This document shows positions 8,373 to 15,905 of a stretch of 64,000 bases of DNA, piece after piece. Each line of letters opens with the position of its first letter. Within the stretch, counting starts at the first letter, position 1. Position numbers and translations under genes: made by a program. The notes below the pieces were generated by a model that was not told where the DNA came from, searched no databases, and was given only the letters and a program-made list of their open reading frames with translations. This DNA comes from Clostridia bacterium (GTDB lineage Bacteria; Bacillota; Clostridia; Oscillospirales; CAG-272), in NCBI GenBank assembly GCA_017397175.1, contig JAFQKA010000001.1, positions 72,266 through 136,265 on the forward strand. Direction: 5' to 3'.

Positions 8373-8981
8373 ATGGCTGTAAAGAATTTTAATCGTATTG
8401 CCTGCTTGATTCTCTCTCTGGTGCTTGTTTTTGTTCTCTCCTCTGTAAGCGTATTTGCAACAGAGGCACCCGATGCTGCTATTGATACCAACGAATCTGT
8501 TGAGCCTCGCGAAACATACGAGGACGAATCTGCAGACGGTACTGATGCAGCTCCCGTCGAATCTGATTCGGCGGAGGATATTTCGACCGATGATACAGCT
8601 CCCGTAGATACGGAAAATGCGGACGATTCCGCACCCGTTGACACGGATAAGGCTGAAGAGGACGATACAAAGGGCGAAACAGGAACAACAGGCAACACGG
8701 AAAAAGAGACAAAGAAGCTCACAACAGGTGAGATCGTAAGCATCGTTATTACACTCGTTATCATTATTATCGCAGTAGTTTACTGCATAAAGAACAGAGT
8801 GAAGGTTGCAAAATTCTTCCGCGAGTGCAAGAGCGAAGTAAAGAAGATTACCTGGACACCTAAGAATCAGGTTGCAAAGAACACGTTTGTTGTAATCGTT
8901 GTGGTTATCATCGCAGCGATCTTCATCGCAATTCTTGACCTGCTCTTCTCAAGCGGTGTAGGTCTTCTCGGAAATCTCTGA
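8373..8981 (+). CDS. secE: SecE translocase subunit with signal-peptide-bearing N-terminal extension
   Basis: SecE clamps SecY in the plasma-membrane protein translocase and is normally 60-80 residues here; this one has 202. Residues about 145-202 are the conserved SecE part: an amphipathic helix with FFRECKSEVKKITWTPK, then one membrane helix. Before it come a hydrophobic segment (about 5-25) ending in a signal-peptidase-like site VFA (27-29), an acidic, Asp/Glu/Thr/Ser-rich linker (30-115) and a further membrane helix (119-138). The predicted path is out, back in, then out, which still puts the SecE amphipathic helix in the cytosol. Position between rpmG and nusG makes the identity sure. 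The role of the extension is unknown. Confidence 0.93.
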   Translation: MAVKNFNRIACLILSLVLVFVLSSVSVFATEAPDAAIDTNESVEPRETYEDESADGTDAAPVESDSAEDISTDDTAPVDTENADDSAPVDTDKAEEDDTKGETGTTGNTEKETKKLTTGEIVSIVITLVIIIIAVVYCIKNRVKVAKFFRECKSEVKKITWTPKNQVAKNTFVVIVVVIIAAIFIAILDLLFSSGVGLLGNL

Positions 8982-8992
8982 GGTAGATTTAA

Positions 8993-9538
8993 ATGAGTGA
9001 TATCAATGAAATGAACGTCGGACCGAGATGGTATGTGGCGCACACCTATGCCGGTTACGAAAACAAGGTTATGACCAACCTTGAGAAAATCATTGAAAAT
9101 CGGGGACTGGGTCACTTGATCTATGATATCAGAATCCCCACGGAAACGATCGTAGAAAAGAACGGCGACGAGGAAAAGATCACCGAGGTCAAGATCTTCC
9201 CCAGCTACGTGCTGGTAAAGATGACCATGACCGAGGAGAGCTGGCACGTTGTCCGTAATATCACGGGCGTTACGGGCTTTGTTGGCCCCGGATCCCGCCC
9301 TACACCTCTCTCTCAGGAGGAGGTTGACGCGCTTAACCTTGAAGGCGAGCACAAAGAGGAAAAGCTCAAATTCAACACAGGCGACGCGGTCGTGGTTTCC
9401 GCAGGTCTTTTCGAGGGCTACGCAGGTACTGTGCAGTCTATCTCGGACGACCTTAAAAAGGTTACGGTACTCGTTCAGAGAGGTCGCCGTGACATTCCCG
9501 TTGAGCTGGACGCAACTGACGTCAAGCTCGCACAGTAA
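8993..9538 (+). CDS. nusG: Transcription termination/antitermination protein NusG
   Basis: A 181-residue cytosolic factor that binds RNA polymerase and couples transcription with translation. The N-terminal NGN domain begins with PRWYVAHTYAGYENKV and carries the FPSYVLVKM core. The C-terminal KOW domain has FNTGDAVVVSAGLFEGYAG (about 125-143). The length is typical. GAGGTAG lies just before the ATG, which is 11 bp after the secE stop. This secE-nusG-rplK-rplA order is conserved across bacteria. Confidence 0.97.
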   Translation: MSDINEMNVGPRWYVAHTYAGYENKVMTNLEKIIENRGLGHLIYDIRIPTETIVEKNGDEEKITEVKIFPSYVLVKMTMTEESWHVVRNITGVTGFVGPGSRPTPLSQEEVDALNLEGEHKEEKLKFNTGDAVVVSAGLFEGYAGTVQSISDDLKKVTVLVQRGRRDIPVELDATDVKLAQ

Positions 9539-9588
9539 AGGACATATCAAGCCAAGATGTGTTCTCGCGGCACAATTGAGCCGCAAAA

Positions 9589-9635
9589 AGTGGGAGGGAG
9601 AAAAATTCTTTAATTCTCCCGTATTCATTACCACA
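9589..9635 (+). promoter_or_regulatory. Probable L1-binding autoregulatory RNA site before rplK
   Basis: The transcript here has GTGGGA (9590-9595), an inner stem GGGAGAA / TTCTCCC (9596-9602 with 9614-9620), and a closing strand GTATTCATTACCAC (9621-9634). GTGG pairs with CCAC around an asymmetric internal loop. The 23S rRNA site for protein L1 has the same plan: GGTGGGAG, an inner helix, then AATACCAC. L1 is known to repress the L11 operon by binding such a mimic in the mRNA. The site lies 18 nt before the rplK start, just ahead of its ribosome site. The match was read by eye. Confidence 0.72.
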
Positions 9636-9652
9636 TTGGAGGTGTAATTACT

Positions 9653-10078
9653 ATGGCAAAGAAAATACTCGGTTACATTAAGCTTCAGCTGCCTGCAGGT
9701 AAGGCTACTCCTCAGCCTCCCGTAGGTCCCGCACTTGGTCAGTACGGCGTTGCAATTCCCGTATTTACAAAGGAATTCAACGAGAGAACCAAGAAGGACA
9801 TCGGTCTCATTATCCCTGTTGTTATCACAGTATATGCTGACCGTTCTTTCTCTTTCATTACAAAGACTCCCCCTGCACCCGTTCTTATTAAGAAGGCTTG
9901 CGGTATCGAAACAGCATCCGCAGTTCCTAACAAGACAAAGGTAGCAAAGCTCACAAAAGAGCAGGTTCAGAAGATCGCAGAGACAAAGATGCCCGACCTC
10001 AACGCAGCTTCTCTCGAGGCAGCTATGAGCATGGTTGCAGGTACAGCCCGCAGCATGGGTATTACTGTTGAGGAATAA
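9653..10078 (+). CDS. rplK: 50S ribosomal protein L11
   Basis: A 141-residue protein of the GTPase-associated centre. The N-terminal block [20 protein letters not shown] and the C-terminal rRNA-binding domain ending in TARSMGI are both intact. Normal length. A TTGGAGGTG site precedes the ATG. Expression is probably held in balance with rRNA by L1 binding to the leader just upstream. Confidence 0.98.
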   Translation: MAKKILGYIKLQLPAGKATPQPPVGPALGQYGVAIPVFTKEFNERTKKDIGLIIPVVITVYADRSFSFITKTPPAPVLIKKACGIETASAVPNKTKVAKLTKEQVQKIAETKMPDLNAASLEAAMSMVAGTARSMGITVEE

Positions 10079-10092
10079 GGGGGTAGTGTAAA

Positions 10093-10791
10093 ATGGCAAA
10101 AGTAGGAAAGAAGTACGCTGAAAGCTCCGCACTTATTGAAAAGGGCAAGCTTTATGATCCCGCTGAGGCAGTTGCACTCGTTTGCAAGACTTCCAAGGCT
10201 AAGTTTGATGAAACTATCGAAATTCACGTTCGTCTGGGCGTTGACTCCCGTCACGCAGACCAGCAGGTTCGCGGTGCTATCGTTCTCCCTAACGGAACAG
10301 GTAAGACCGTAAAGACTCTCGTTATCACAAAGGGTGATGACAAGATCAAGGCTGCTCTTGATGCAGGCGCTGACTACGTTGGTGCTGAAGAGTACGTTCA
10401 GAAGATCACAAAGGAAAACTGGTTCGACTTCGACGTTGTTATCGCAAGCCCCGATATGATGGGTCTTGTAGGTCGTCTTGGTAAGGTGCTCGGTCCTAAG
10501 GGCCTTATGCCTAACCCCAAGGCAGGTACCGTAACTCCCGACGTTGCTCGTGCAGTTACAGAAGCTAAGGCAGGTAAGATCGAATACCGTCTTGATAAGA
10601 CGAACATCATCCACTGCCCCATCGGTAAGGCGTCCTTTGGTGAGGCTAAGCTTCAGGAGAACTTCGATGCACTCATGGGTGCTATCGTAAAGGCAAAGCC
10701 CGCTTCCGCAAAGGGTCAGTACATTAAGAGCTGCGTTCTCGCATCTACAATGGGCCCCGGCGTGAAGATCAACCAGGCTAAGCTCGGCTGA
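10093..10791 (+). CDS. rplA: 50S ribosomal protein L1
   Basis: A 232-residue ribosomal protein that forms the L1 stalk and can act as a translational repressor of its own operon. The signature region [20 protein letters not shown] followed by [12 protein letters not shown] is present. The start has an AGGGGG-type site. It lies 14 bp after rplK. Unusually for this operon, rplJ, rplL and rpoBC do not follow: a strong terminator comes next, and the next gene is on the other strand. Confidence 0.98.
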   Translation: MAKVGKKYAESSALIEKGKLYDPAEAVALVCKTSKAKFDETIEIHVRLGVDSRHADQQVRGAIVLPNGTGKTVKTLVITKGDDKIKAALDAGADYVGAEEYVQKITKENWFDFDVVIASPDMMGLVGRLGKVLGPKGLMPNPKAGTVTPDVARAVTEAKAGKIEYRLDKTNIIHCPIGKASFGEAKLQENFDALMGAIVKAKPASAKGQYIKSCVLASTMGPGVKINQAKLG

Positions 10792-10813
10792 TTTTAAGAT
10801 CTATCTTAAATAG

Positions 10814-10857
10814 CAACAAAAGACCGATAGCTGAAAGGCTATCGGTCTTTTGTTGTT
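10814..10857 (+). terminator. Strong terminator closing the rplK-rplA operon
   Basis: A 17-bp stem (AACAAAAGACCGATAGC with its complement) with a TGAAAG loop. The arms end in A and T runs, so it can also serve the convergent gene's transcript. Confidence 0.93.
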
Positions 10858-10874
10858 CTTTGATCTCGCGGGAT

Positions 10875-13124
10875 TTATTCTGAAGGCAGGGACATTTTAT
10901 AGATTCCGCGGCACATGCCTGCGGCAAATAACGTGCGCGTTGCAGGGACAATCACCAGGTGCTGTACCTCTCTGCCGCCGTCGTCGCCGGGATATATATT
11001 GTCGCGGGTGGAGCTCAGATTGAACCAGGTCTTGCCGCCGTCGTCGCTGAATAGCAGCCCCATGTCACTTGCAAAGACGTTGCGCGCGTTGCCAACGTAT
11101 ATGCACTCGCCGTTTTTGGGGTCGACCTCAACGCAACGCGGATTGAGGGATTCTCCGTATCCGTCTCGCATAGAGGAGAAATTCTTGATGATATTAACCT
11201 TACCGTCAGCGCAGTCCATACCGTAAAGAATATTGTTTTTTCCGAGTATGATCAGACGGTTGCCGCAGATATCGTATTCCATGTCCTTGATCTCATCGGG
11301 GAAATCACCTATTTTTGACCAGCTGACGCCCTTGTCGGCGGAGATCAGGGGCTGTCCCTTGTCGTTGATTCCGAAAAGACGGCCTGTTTCCGGGTCCGAA
11401 TCAAACACCGCCACGCACCCGTCCATCGCCTCCCAGCTTCTTCCCTTGTCGGTAGAACGGTAGGCGTTGCAGAGCACGATATTTTCGTCGCCGGGAACTC
11501 CCGTCACACAGCGGAAGCTCTTGTCTACGGTTATATTGGTGTTTTCCACGGTCTTGCCGCCGTCGGAGGTGTAGCAGATATAGTATTCGCCGTCGATTCT
11601 GTTTATGGCAACGACGTGATCCTCGTTTACAGCATAGCCCCCGTAAGTAAAGCCACCCCAATTTTTGTGCCATTGAATATATTTCCAGGTCTTTCCGCCG
11701 TTTACGGAATAGAATCCGCTGTAATCCTGATTTGAGGCGTACATAAGGTCGGGGTCGTTTACGTTAACGGAAAGATTGGTGCAAGCCGCGCCGTTGTAGC
11801 CGCTGTTTGACCAAACGAAGGTCTTTCCGGCATCCGTTGAGCGAAGGACCATATCGCCTCCCGTGGAAATGCAGACGTTTTTATCGGTGGGATGCCAGCT
11901 CATGACTTCGCTGCGAACATTATAGGGAATGATTGAGTTTTCGGTGTTTTTGGACGATGCTGTCCAGGTCTTTCCGCCGTCGTGGGAGAAAAATATTTTA
12001 TTTGAATATTCGTTATTTACTTTCAGTCTGTCGTTGGAGATCACCATGTGATCCGGCTCGGCAGGACTGACCTCGATGCGGTGCGCGTAAGACGGGTAGC
12101 CGTCACCCATGACGTTTTCAAAGGTGCTTCCCGAATCGGTTGAGAGATAAAGTCCGCTTGGTGAGCATAGATATACGTTATCAGGCTTACTGCCGATAAT
12201 GTCAATGCCCGTAAGCGGTACATCAAGTTTTTTTTCAAAGCTTGCGCCGCGGTCACAGGAACGGAAAAAACCGTGAGATGAGGCTATATATACGTATCCG
12301 TTTGAAGGATGCACGAAGATCTCGCCTTCGGCATAGTCACTTGAGGAAGCGACTTTAGCCCAGCTTTTCGCGGCATCGTCGGTTTTGTAAAGGTCTCCCC
12401 ATTGGGTCAGCCAATAGGCGGTAGCACTGCCTCCCAGTGTGGGTGAATTGCTCGATTTGTCAAATGCGACAGAGTCGCGGTAATCCCGGTGACCTATTAC
12501 GGAGCCGTTGGTGTTGACGGGTGACCAGGTCAGCCCGGCATTCTGCGAAAGATACAAGCCGTTGTGTGAGCTGCTTGTAGAGTTGACCCCGCACAAAAGT
12601 ACACGATTGCCGTTGTTGGGGTCGATCGCTATTGAGGTCGCACCCTCCGAGCCAAGTCCGATAGTTGACTGCTTCCAGCTTTTTCCGCCGTCAACCGAGC
12701 GGTAAAGTCCGCCCACGTCCGTACCCAGAAAGGCAAGATTTCCGTCTGTCTCCGAAAATGTTATGAAAAGCGGCCATTGACAGCCCTCACCGCCTCCGAT
12801 ATCAGCCGCCGCCTGACTGTCTGAGGTCATGGGGACGGCAGTCCACAAATTGCCGTCGGGGAAATATCCGATCTGGGGATCATTTGTATCATCTTCGGGC
12901 AGGGTATCGTCGGGAATTTGAGTGGTGTCGGGCGGTAGGACGGTATCGGGGGGAGTGACGGTGTCGGGTGGGACGTCGCGTAAGGTGCCATGGGTTTGCC
13001 CTTGTCCGTTTACGGGGCTTCCGTTTCCTCCTTGGCAGGAGGAAACGGATAATATCATAACAGCTGCAAGCAAAAACACAAATGTTCTTTTTAATTGAAT
13101 GCCTGCGGGTCTTCTTTTTTTCAT
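10875..13124 (-). CDS. Secreted BNR/WD40-like beta-propeller lipoprotein
   Basis: A lipoprotein of 749 residues. It has a basic start, a hydrophobic stretch and the lipobox SVSSC with Cys30, then a Pro/Thr/Asp-rich linker of about 50 residues. The rest is a long series of BNR/Asp-box-like repeats of the form SxDGGxTW, for example SVDGGKSW, SQNAGLTW, SHDGGKTW, STDAGKTF and SDDGGKTW. This suggests two stacked beta-propellers as in GH74 xyloglucanases, sortilin or photosystem assembly factors. Catalytic residues could not be assigned, so enzymatic function is open; glycan binding or hydrolysis at the cell surface is plausible. The start at 13124 has GGAGA upstream. It has its own promoter and is probably monocistronic. 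Confidence 0.85.
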   Translation of the reverse strand: MKKRRPAGIQLKRTFVFLLAAVMILSVSSCQGGNGSPVNGQGQTHGTLRDVPPDTVTPPDTVLPPDTTQIPDDTLPEDDTNDPQIGYFPDGNLWTAVPMTSDSQAAADIGGGEGCQWPLFITFSETDGNLAFLGTDVGGLYRSVDGGKSWKQSTIGLGSEGATSIAIDPNNGNRVLLCGVNSTSSSHNGLYLSQNAGLTWSPVNTNGSVIGHRDYRDSVAFDKSSNSPTLGGSATAYWLTQWGDLYKTDDAAKSWAKVASSSDYAEGEIFVHPSNGYVYIASSHGFFRSCDRGASFEKKLDVPLTGIDIIGSKPDNVYLCSPSGLYLSTDSGSTFENVMGDGYPSYAHRIEVSPAEPDHMVISNDRLKVNNEYSNKIFFSHDGGKTWTASSKNTENSIIPYNVRSEVMSWHPTDKNVCISTGGDMVLRSTDAGKTFVWSNSGYNGAACTNLSVNVNDPDLMYASNQDYSGFYSVNGGKTWKYIQWHKNWGGFTYGGYAVNEDHVVAINRIDGEYYICYTSDGGKTVENTNITVDKSFRCVTGVPGDENIVLCNAYRSTDKGRSWEAMDGCVAVFDSDPETGRLFGINDKGQPLISADKGVSWSKIGDFPDEIKDMEYDICGNRLIILGKNNILYGMDCADGKVNIIKNFSSMRDGYGESLNPRCVEVDPKNGECIYVGNARNVFASDMGLLFSDDGGKTWFNLSSTRDNIYPGDDGGREVQHLVIVPATRTLFAAGMCRGIYKMSLPSE

Positions 13125-13177
13125 AATCTGTCTCCGTTTTTTTGCCGATCTCTTGCGGTATCGGTCTGACTGTACAG

Positions 13178-13206
13178 ATTGTACCACGCCCCGAGATCAA
13201 TGTCAA
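13178..13206 (-). promoter_or_regulatory. Promoter of the BNR lipoprotein gene
   Basis: On the minus strand, TTGACA (13206-13201) and TACAAT (13183-13178) have a 17-bp spacer, 54 bp before the start codon. Confidence 0.75.
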
Positions 13207-13265
13207 GTAACAGACGTTCCTCCGCGGTAAATCGGTGCTCGGAGCTGTTTATTTTCGGAAAAATG

Positions 13266-13318
13266 TTGACAATTCATAAAAATCGTGATACAATTATATG
13301 AATTTGTTGAATTGTCAA
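13266..13318 (+). promoter_or_regulatory. Promoter of the GT8 cluster inside an 11-bp inverted repeat
   Basis: TTGACA at 13266 and TACAAT at 13289 (17-bp spacer) drive the GT8 gene. The -35 is the outer end of a perfect inverted repeat, TTGACAATTCA (13266-13276) and TGAATTGTCAA (13308-13318), with 31 bp between the arms. Only the right arm should be transcribed, so the dyad is more likely a protein site on DNA than an RNA hairpin. The regulator is unknown. Confidence 0.6.
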
Positions 13319-13396
13319 CAGGCCGACACTTGACATTCCGATAGTACATGTGCCGAGGTTTTCGGCATGGATTTTTTCAAAAGAAAGTAAGAAAAT

Positions 13397-14335
13397 ATGA
13401 CATGTAATACTATAAACCATATTCCCGTGTTTTTTTCAACCGATGACAACTATATTCCGTATCTTGACGTTGCTCTCAGATCTCTGATAGCAAACGCTTC
13501 GAAGAATTACGAATACAGGATAGTCATCCTCAACACGGGACTTGACACCGAAAATATCAAACGGATCAAAGAAAACGAAAGGGCAGGATTTGCCATTGAG
13601 TTTTTTGATATTTCCGAATATGTTGAAAAGATAAAGTCACGTTTTAAGAACGTGTATCACTTTTCGGTGGTTACCTATTACAGACTTTTTATCGCGTCTC
13701 TTTTTCCGCAATATAAGAGGATCGTGTATCTTGACTGCGATGTGGTGGTTACGGGAGACATATCCGAGCTTTATTTTGCAAATACCGGAGACAGTATTCT
13801 GGGTGCGGTGGCCGACGATCACGTAAGAAACACCCCCGAATTTAAGGTGTACGCAAAAAAGGCTATCGGAGTAGATCCCGACACTTATATCAACGCAGGG
13901 GTTTTGGTGATCAACCTCGAGGAGTTCAGAAAAAACGGCATCAAGGAAAAATTCATCGATCTGATAACAGAGTATGATTTCGATCTGCTTGACCCCGATC
14001 AGGCGTATCTGAATTATCTTTGCCGCGGAAGGATCTCTCTTTTGCCGTGCTCATGGAACTGCGTTCCCCACGACACTCCTTCTGAGGGCGAGAAAAATAT
14101 AATTCATTTCGCACTTTATAAAAAGCCCTGGCAGTATGACGACGTCATTTACGGAGATCTTTTTTGGCTTTATGCCAAGGATTCGCCTTTTTATCCGATA
14201 ATCATGCAAAGAAAGTCGGAATTCGGGGAAGAGGAGATCGCAAAGGCAGATGCTATGGCAAAAGAGATCATTGAGCATGCAAAAGAGATAGTCGTATCGG
14301 ATTACACTTTTGTCAAGATGCTGAACGGGAGATGA
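13397..14335 (+). CDS. Glycosyltransferase family 8 protein
   Basis: A GT-A-fold glycosyltransferase of 312 residues of the GT8 family (LPS galactosyl/glucosyltransferase and glycogenin group), which uses a nucleotide sugar with a divalent metal. The start NHIPVFFSTDDNYI is typical. The metal-binding DxD is DCD at 113-115 (IVYLDCDVVVTGD). A later block YINAGVLVINL and a metal histidine in IIHFALYKKPWQ complete the family pattern. There is no signal or membrane segment, so it acts on the cytosolic face. It lies 3 bp before an acyltransferase that in turn overlaps a CrtO-like gene, suggesting glycolipid synthesis. Acceptor unknown. Confidence 0.9.
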   Translation: MTCNTINHIPVFFSTDDNYIPYLDVALRSLIANASKNYEYRIVILNTGLDTENIKRIKENERAGFAIEFFDISEYVEKIKSRFKNVYHFSVVTYYRLFIASLFPQYKRIVYLDCDVVVTGDISELYFANTGDSILGAVADDHVRNTPEFKVYAKKAIGVDPDTYINAGVLVINLEEFRKNGIKEKFIDLITEYDFDLLDPDQAYLNYLCRGRISLLPCSWNCVPHDTPSEGEKNIIHFALYKKPWQYDDVIYGDLFWLYAKDSPFYPIIMQRKSEFGEEEIAKADAMAKEIIEHAKEIVVSDYTFVKMLNGR

Positions 14336-14338
14336 AAT

Positions 14339-15169
14339 ATGGAAAAATCCCCTCATAAACTGGAGCTGCTGAAAAGAATCGCCGAGCTTGAAGCAAAAGA
14401 GCTTTGGCACATGGATGTGGAGGATGACCCCGAGACATACCCACTGGCGGCAGATAAGATAGATTATCTCAACGAAAAGCTTTCAAGTAAAATACTGAAC
14501 AAGCTTGCAAACTTCTTCGGCGCGCGTTTTTTTGATAAAATGATTGCCGACGGACAGCTTATTATCAAAGAGGTTCGCGGAATCGAAAATTTTCGGGCGG
14601 TAGATGGCGGAAAGATCGTTACCTGCAACCATTTCAGTATTTGTGATAACTATGCCGTTTGGGTTGCTCTGCGCGACCATATGGACGGAAAAATGCTTTA
14701 TAAGGTCATTCGTGAGGGAAATTACACAAATCCGCCCAAGCCCTTTGGTCTTTTTATGAAGCATTGCAACACTCTTCCGCTTTCAAGTCAGAAATCGACC
14801 ATGATGAAATTCATGCGCGCGTTTGCGGAGCTTCTGCGTCGCGGAGAGACCATACTTATTTACCCCGAGCAGGGAATGTGGTGGAATTATCGTAAGCCCC
14901 GACCTATGCAGGATGGCGCATTTTCTCTGGCAGTCCGCAATAACGCGCCTGTTGTCCCGATATTTATCACCATGGAGGATAGCACCACCCTTGACGGAGA
15001 CGGTTTTTTCGTGCAGGAATACACCGTGCACGTGCTTGATGCAATTTATCCCGACCGGTCTCTTCCTTTTGCACAGGCAAAAAAGAAAATGATGGAGGAA
15101 AACTACGCTCTTTGGGTAAAGACATACGAGGACTTTTACAAAAAGCCTCTGGTATACAGTGAAGTATGA
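14339..15169 (+). CDS. LPLAT-family acyltransferase (PlsC-like)
   Basis: A 276-residue protein with the lysophospholipid acyltransferase core: HX4D as NHFSICD (97-103) and the later block ILIYPEQGMWW in place of the usual FPEGTRS. An N-terminal helical extension of about 80 residues precedes the core. The window already has a standard PlsC at 1725-2333, so this one may act on another acceptor, perhaps the glycolipid made by the neighbouring GT8 enzyme; this is inference. It starts 3 bp after the GT8 stop and overlaps the next gene by 4 bp, so the three are translated together. Confidence 0.87.
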   Translation: MEKSPHKLELLKRIAELEAKELWHMDVEDDPETYPLAADKIDYLNEKLSSKILNKLANFFGARFFDKMIADGQLIIKEVRGIENFRAVDGGKIVTCNHFSICDNYAVWVALRDHMDGKMLYKVIREGNYTNPPKPFGLFMKHCNTLPLSSQKSTMMKFMRAFAELLRRGETILIYPEQGMWWNYRKPRPMQDGAFSLAVRNNAPVVPIFITMEDSTTLDGDGFFVQEYTVHVLDAIYPDRSLPFAQAKKKMMEENYALWVKTYEDFYKKPLVYSEV

Positions 15170-15726
15170 AGCTGTATCTTAGTATCATCGGCGCGGCAAT
15201 GGCACTTATAGGAGCTGTCAACATCGCTTTTGACACGGCGTCGGCAATCTACGTAGTTGTTGCGGTTATTATGTGCACCGCCCTGCAATTTGCGCTTGAC
15301 GGCTTGATCGCTATTGTGATAAACAAGCTTCCCGACAGACTTTTCGGAGTTGATAATCCGGCTTATTCCGTGTCCGAATGGGAAAAGCGGCTCTATAAGA
15401 AGCTGAAAGTTCGGAAATGGAAGGACAAGGTTTGGGAGCTGGGCGGTCTCGGCGGATTCAGTAAAAAGAAGTTAGCAGATCCAAACAGTCCCGAGTACAT
15501 AGAGAAATTCATAATCGAGTGCAACAAGGGCGTGCTCACACACAGGCTTTCCTATCCCGCAGGATTTTTACCTATGCTTATTTTCCGCAATGTCTGCGCG
15601 TTTTCTGTCGCGCTTCCCGTGGCGGCGGTCAATCTGTTTCTGAATATTCTGCCGACCCTTGCATTGAGGTACAATACCCCCAAGCTGAAGGCAATACTTG
15701 CGCGAATGAAGAGAAAAAATACATAA
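15166..15726 (+). CDS. CrtO-like glycosyl-lipid acyltransferase family protein
   Basis: A 186-residue membrane protein resembling glycosyl-4,4'-diaponeurosporenoate acyltransferase (CrtO of staphyloxanthin synthesis). Shared features are the block WEKRLYKKLKVRKWKDKVWE, the GGFSKKKL segment, the short cytosolic part and the ending with ALRYNTPKLKAIL. Membrane segments are near 2-22, 24-50, 126-143 and 145-165. No carotenoid genes are nearby, so it is unlikely to acylate a carotenoid here; a sugar on another lipid is a better guess. It overlaps the LPLAT gene by 4 bp. Family assignment is from motif memory. Confidence 0.75.
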   Translation: MKLYLSIIGAAMALIGAVNIAFDTASAIYVVVAVIMCTALQFALDGLIAIVINKLPDRLFGVDNPAYSVSEWEKRLYKKLKVRKWKDKVWELGGLGGFSKKKLADPNSPEYIEKFIIECNKGVLTHRLSYPAGFLPMLIFRNVCAFSVALPVAAVNLFLNILPTLALRYNTPKLKAILARMKRKNT

Positions 15727-15763
15727 AACAGCAGAGAACTTGAATTTCTTTGCTGTTTTTTTG
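15727..15763 (+). terminator. Terminator after the GT8-acyltransferase cluster
   Basis: AAACAGCA and TGCTGTTTTTTT form a short stem with a 16-nt loop and a T-run. The stem is weak but well placed. Confidence 0.65.
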
Positions 15764-15781
15764 CGGAAAAGCGGATTTCTC

Positions 15782-15810
15782 TTGCAAAATTTGCTTGATT
15801 GTGATAAAAT
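15782..15810 (+). promoter_or_regulatory. Promoter of the DD-carboxypeptidase gene
   Basis: TTGCAA at 15782 and TAAAAT at 15805 have a 17-bp spacer, leaving a leader of about 90 nt before the ATG. Confidence 0.6.
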
Positions 15811-15905
15811 AATATGGAATATACTCATAAAACCATCAAAAGGATTTTATTGGTATATATACGTACCGTATACATGATTTTTTTAAAGAAAGGAAGGCAC
15901 GGGAT

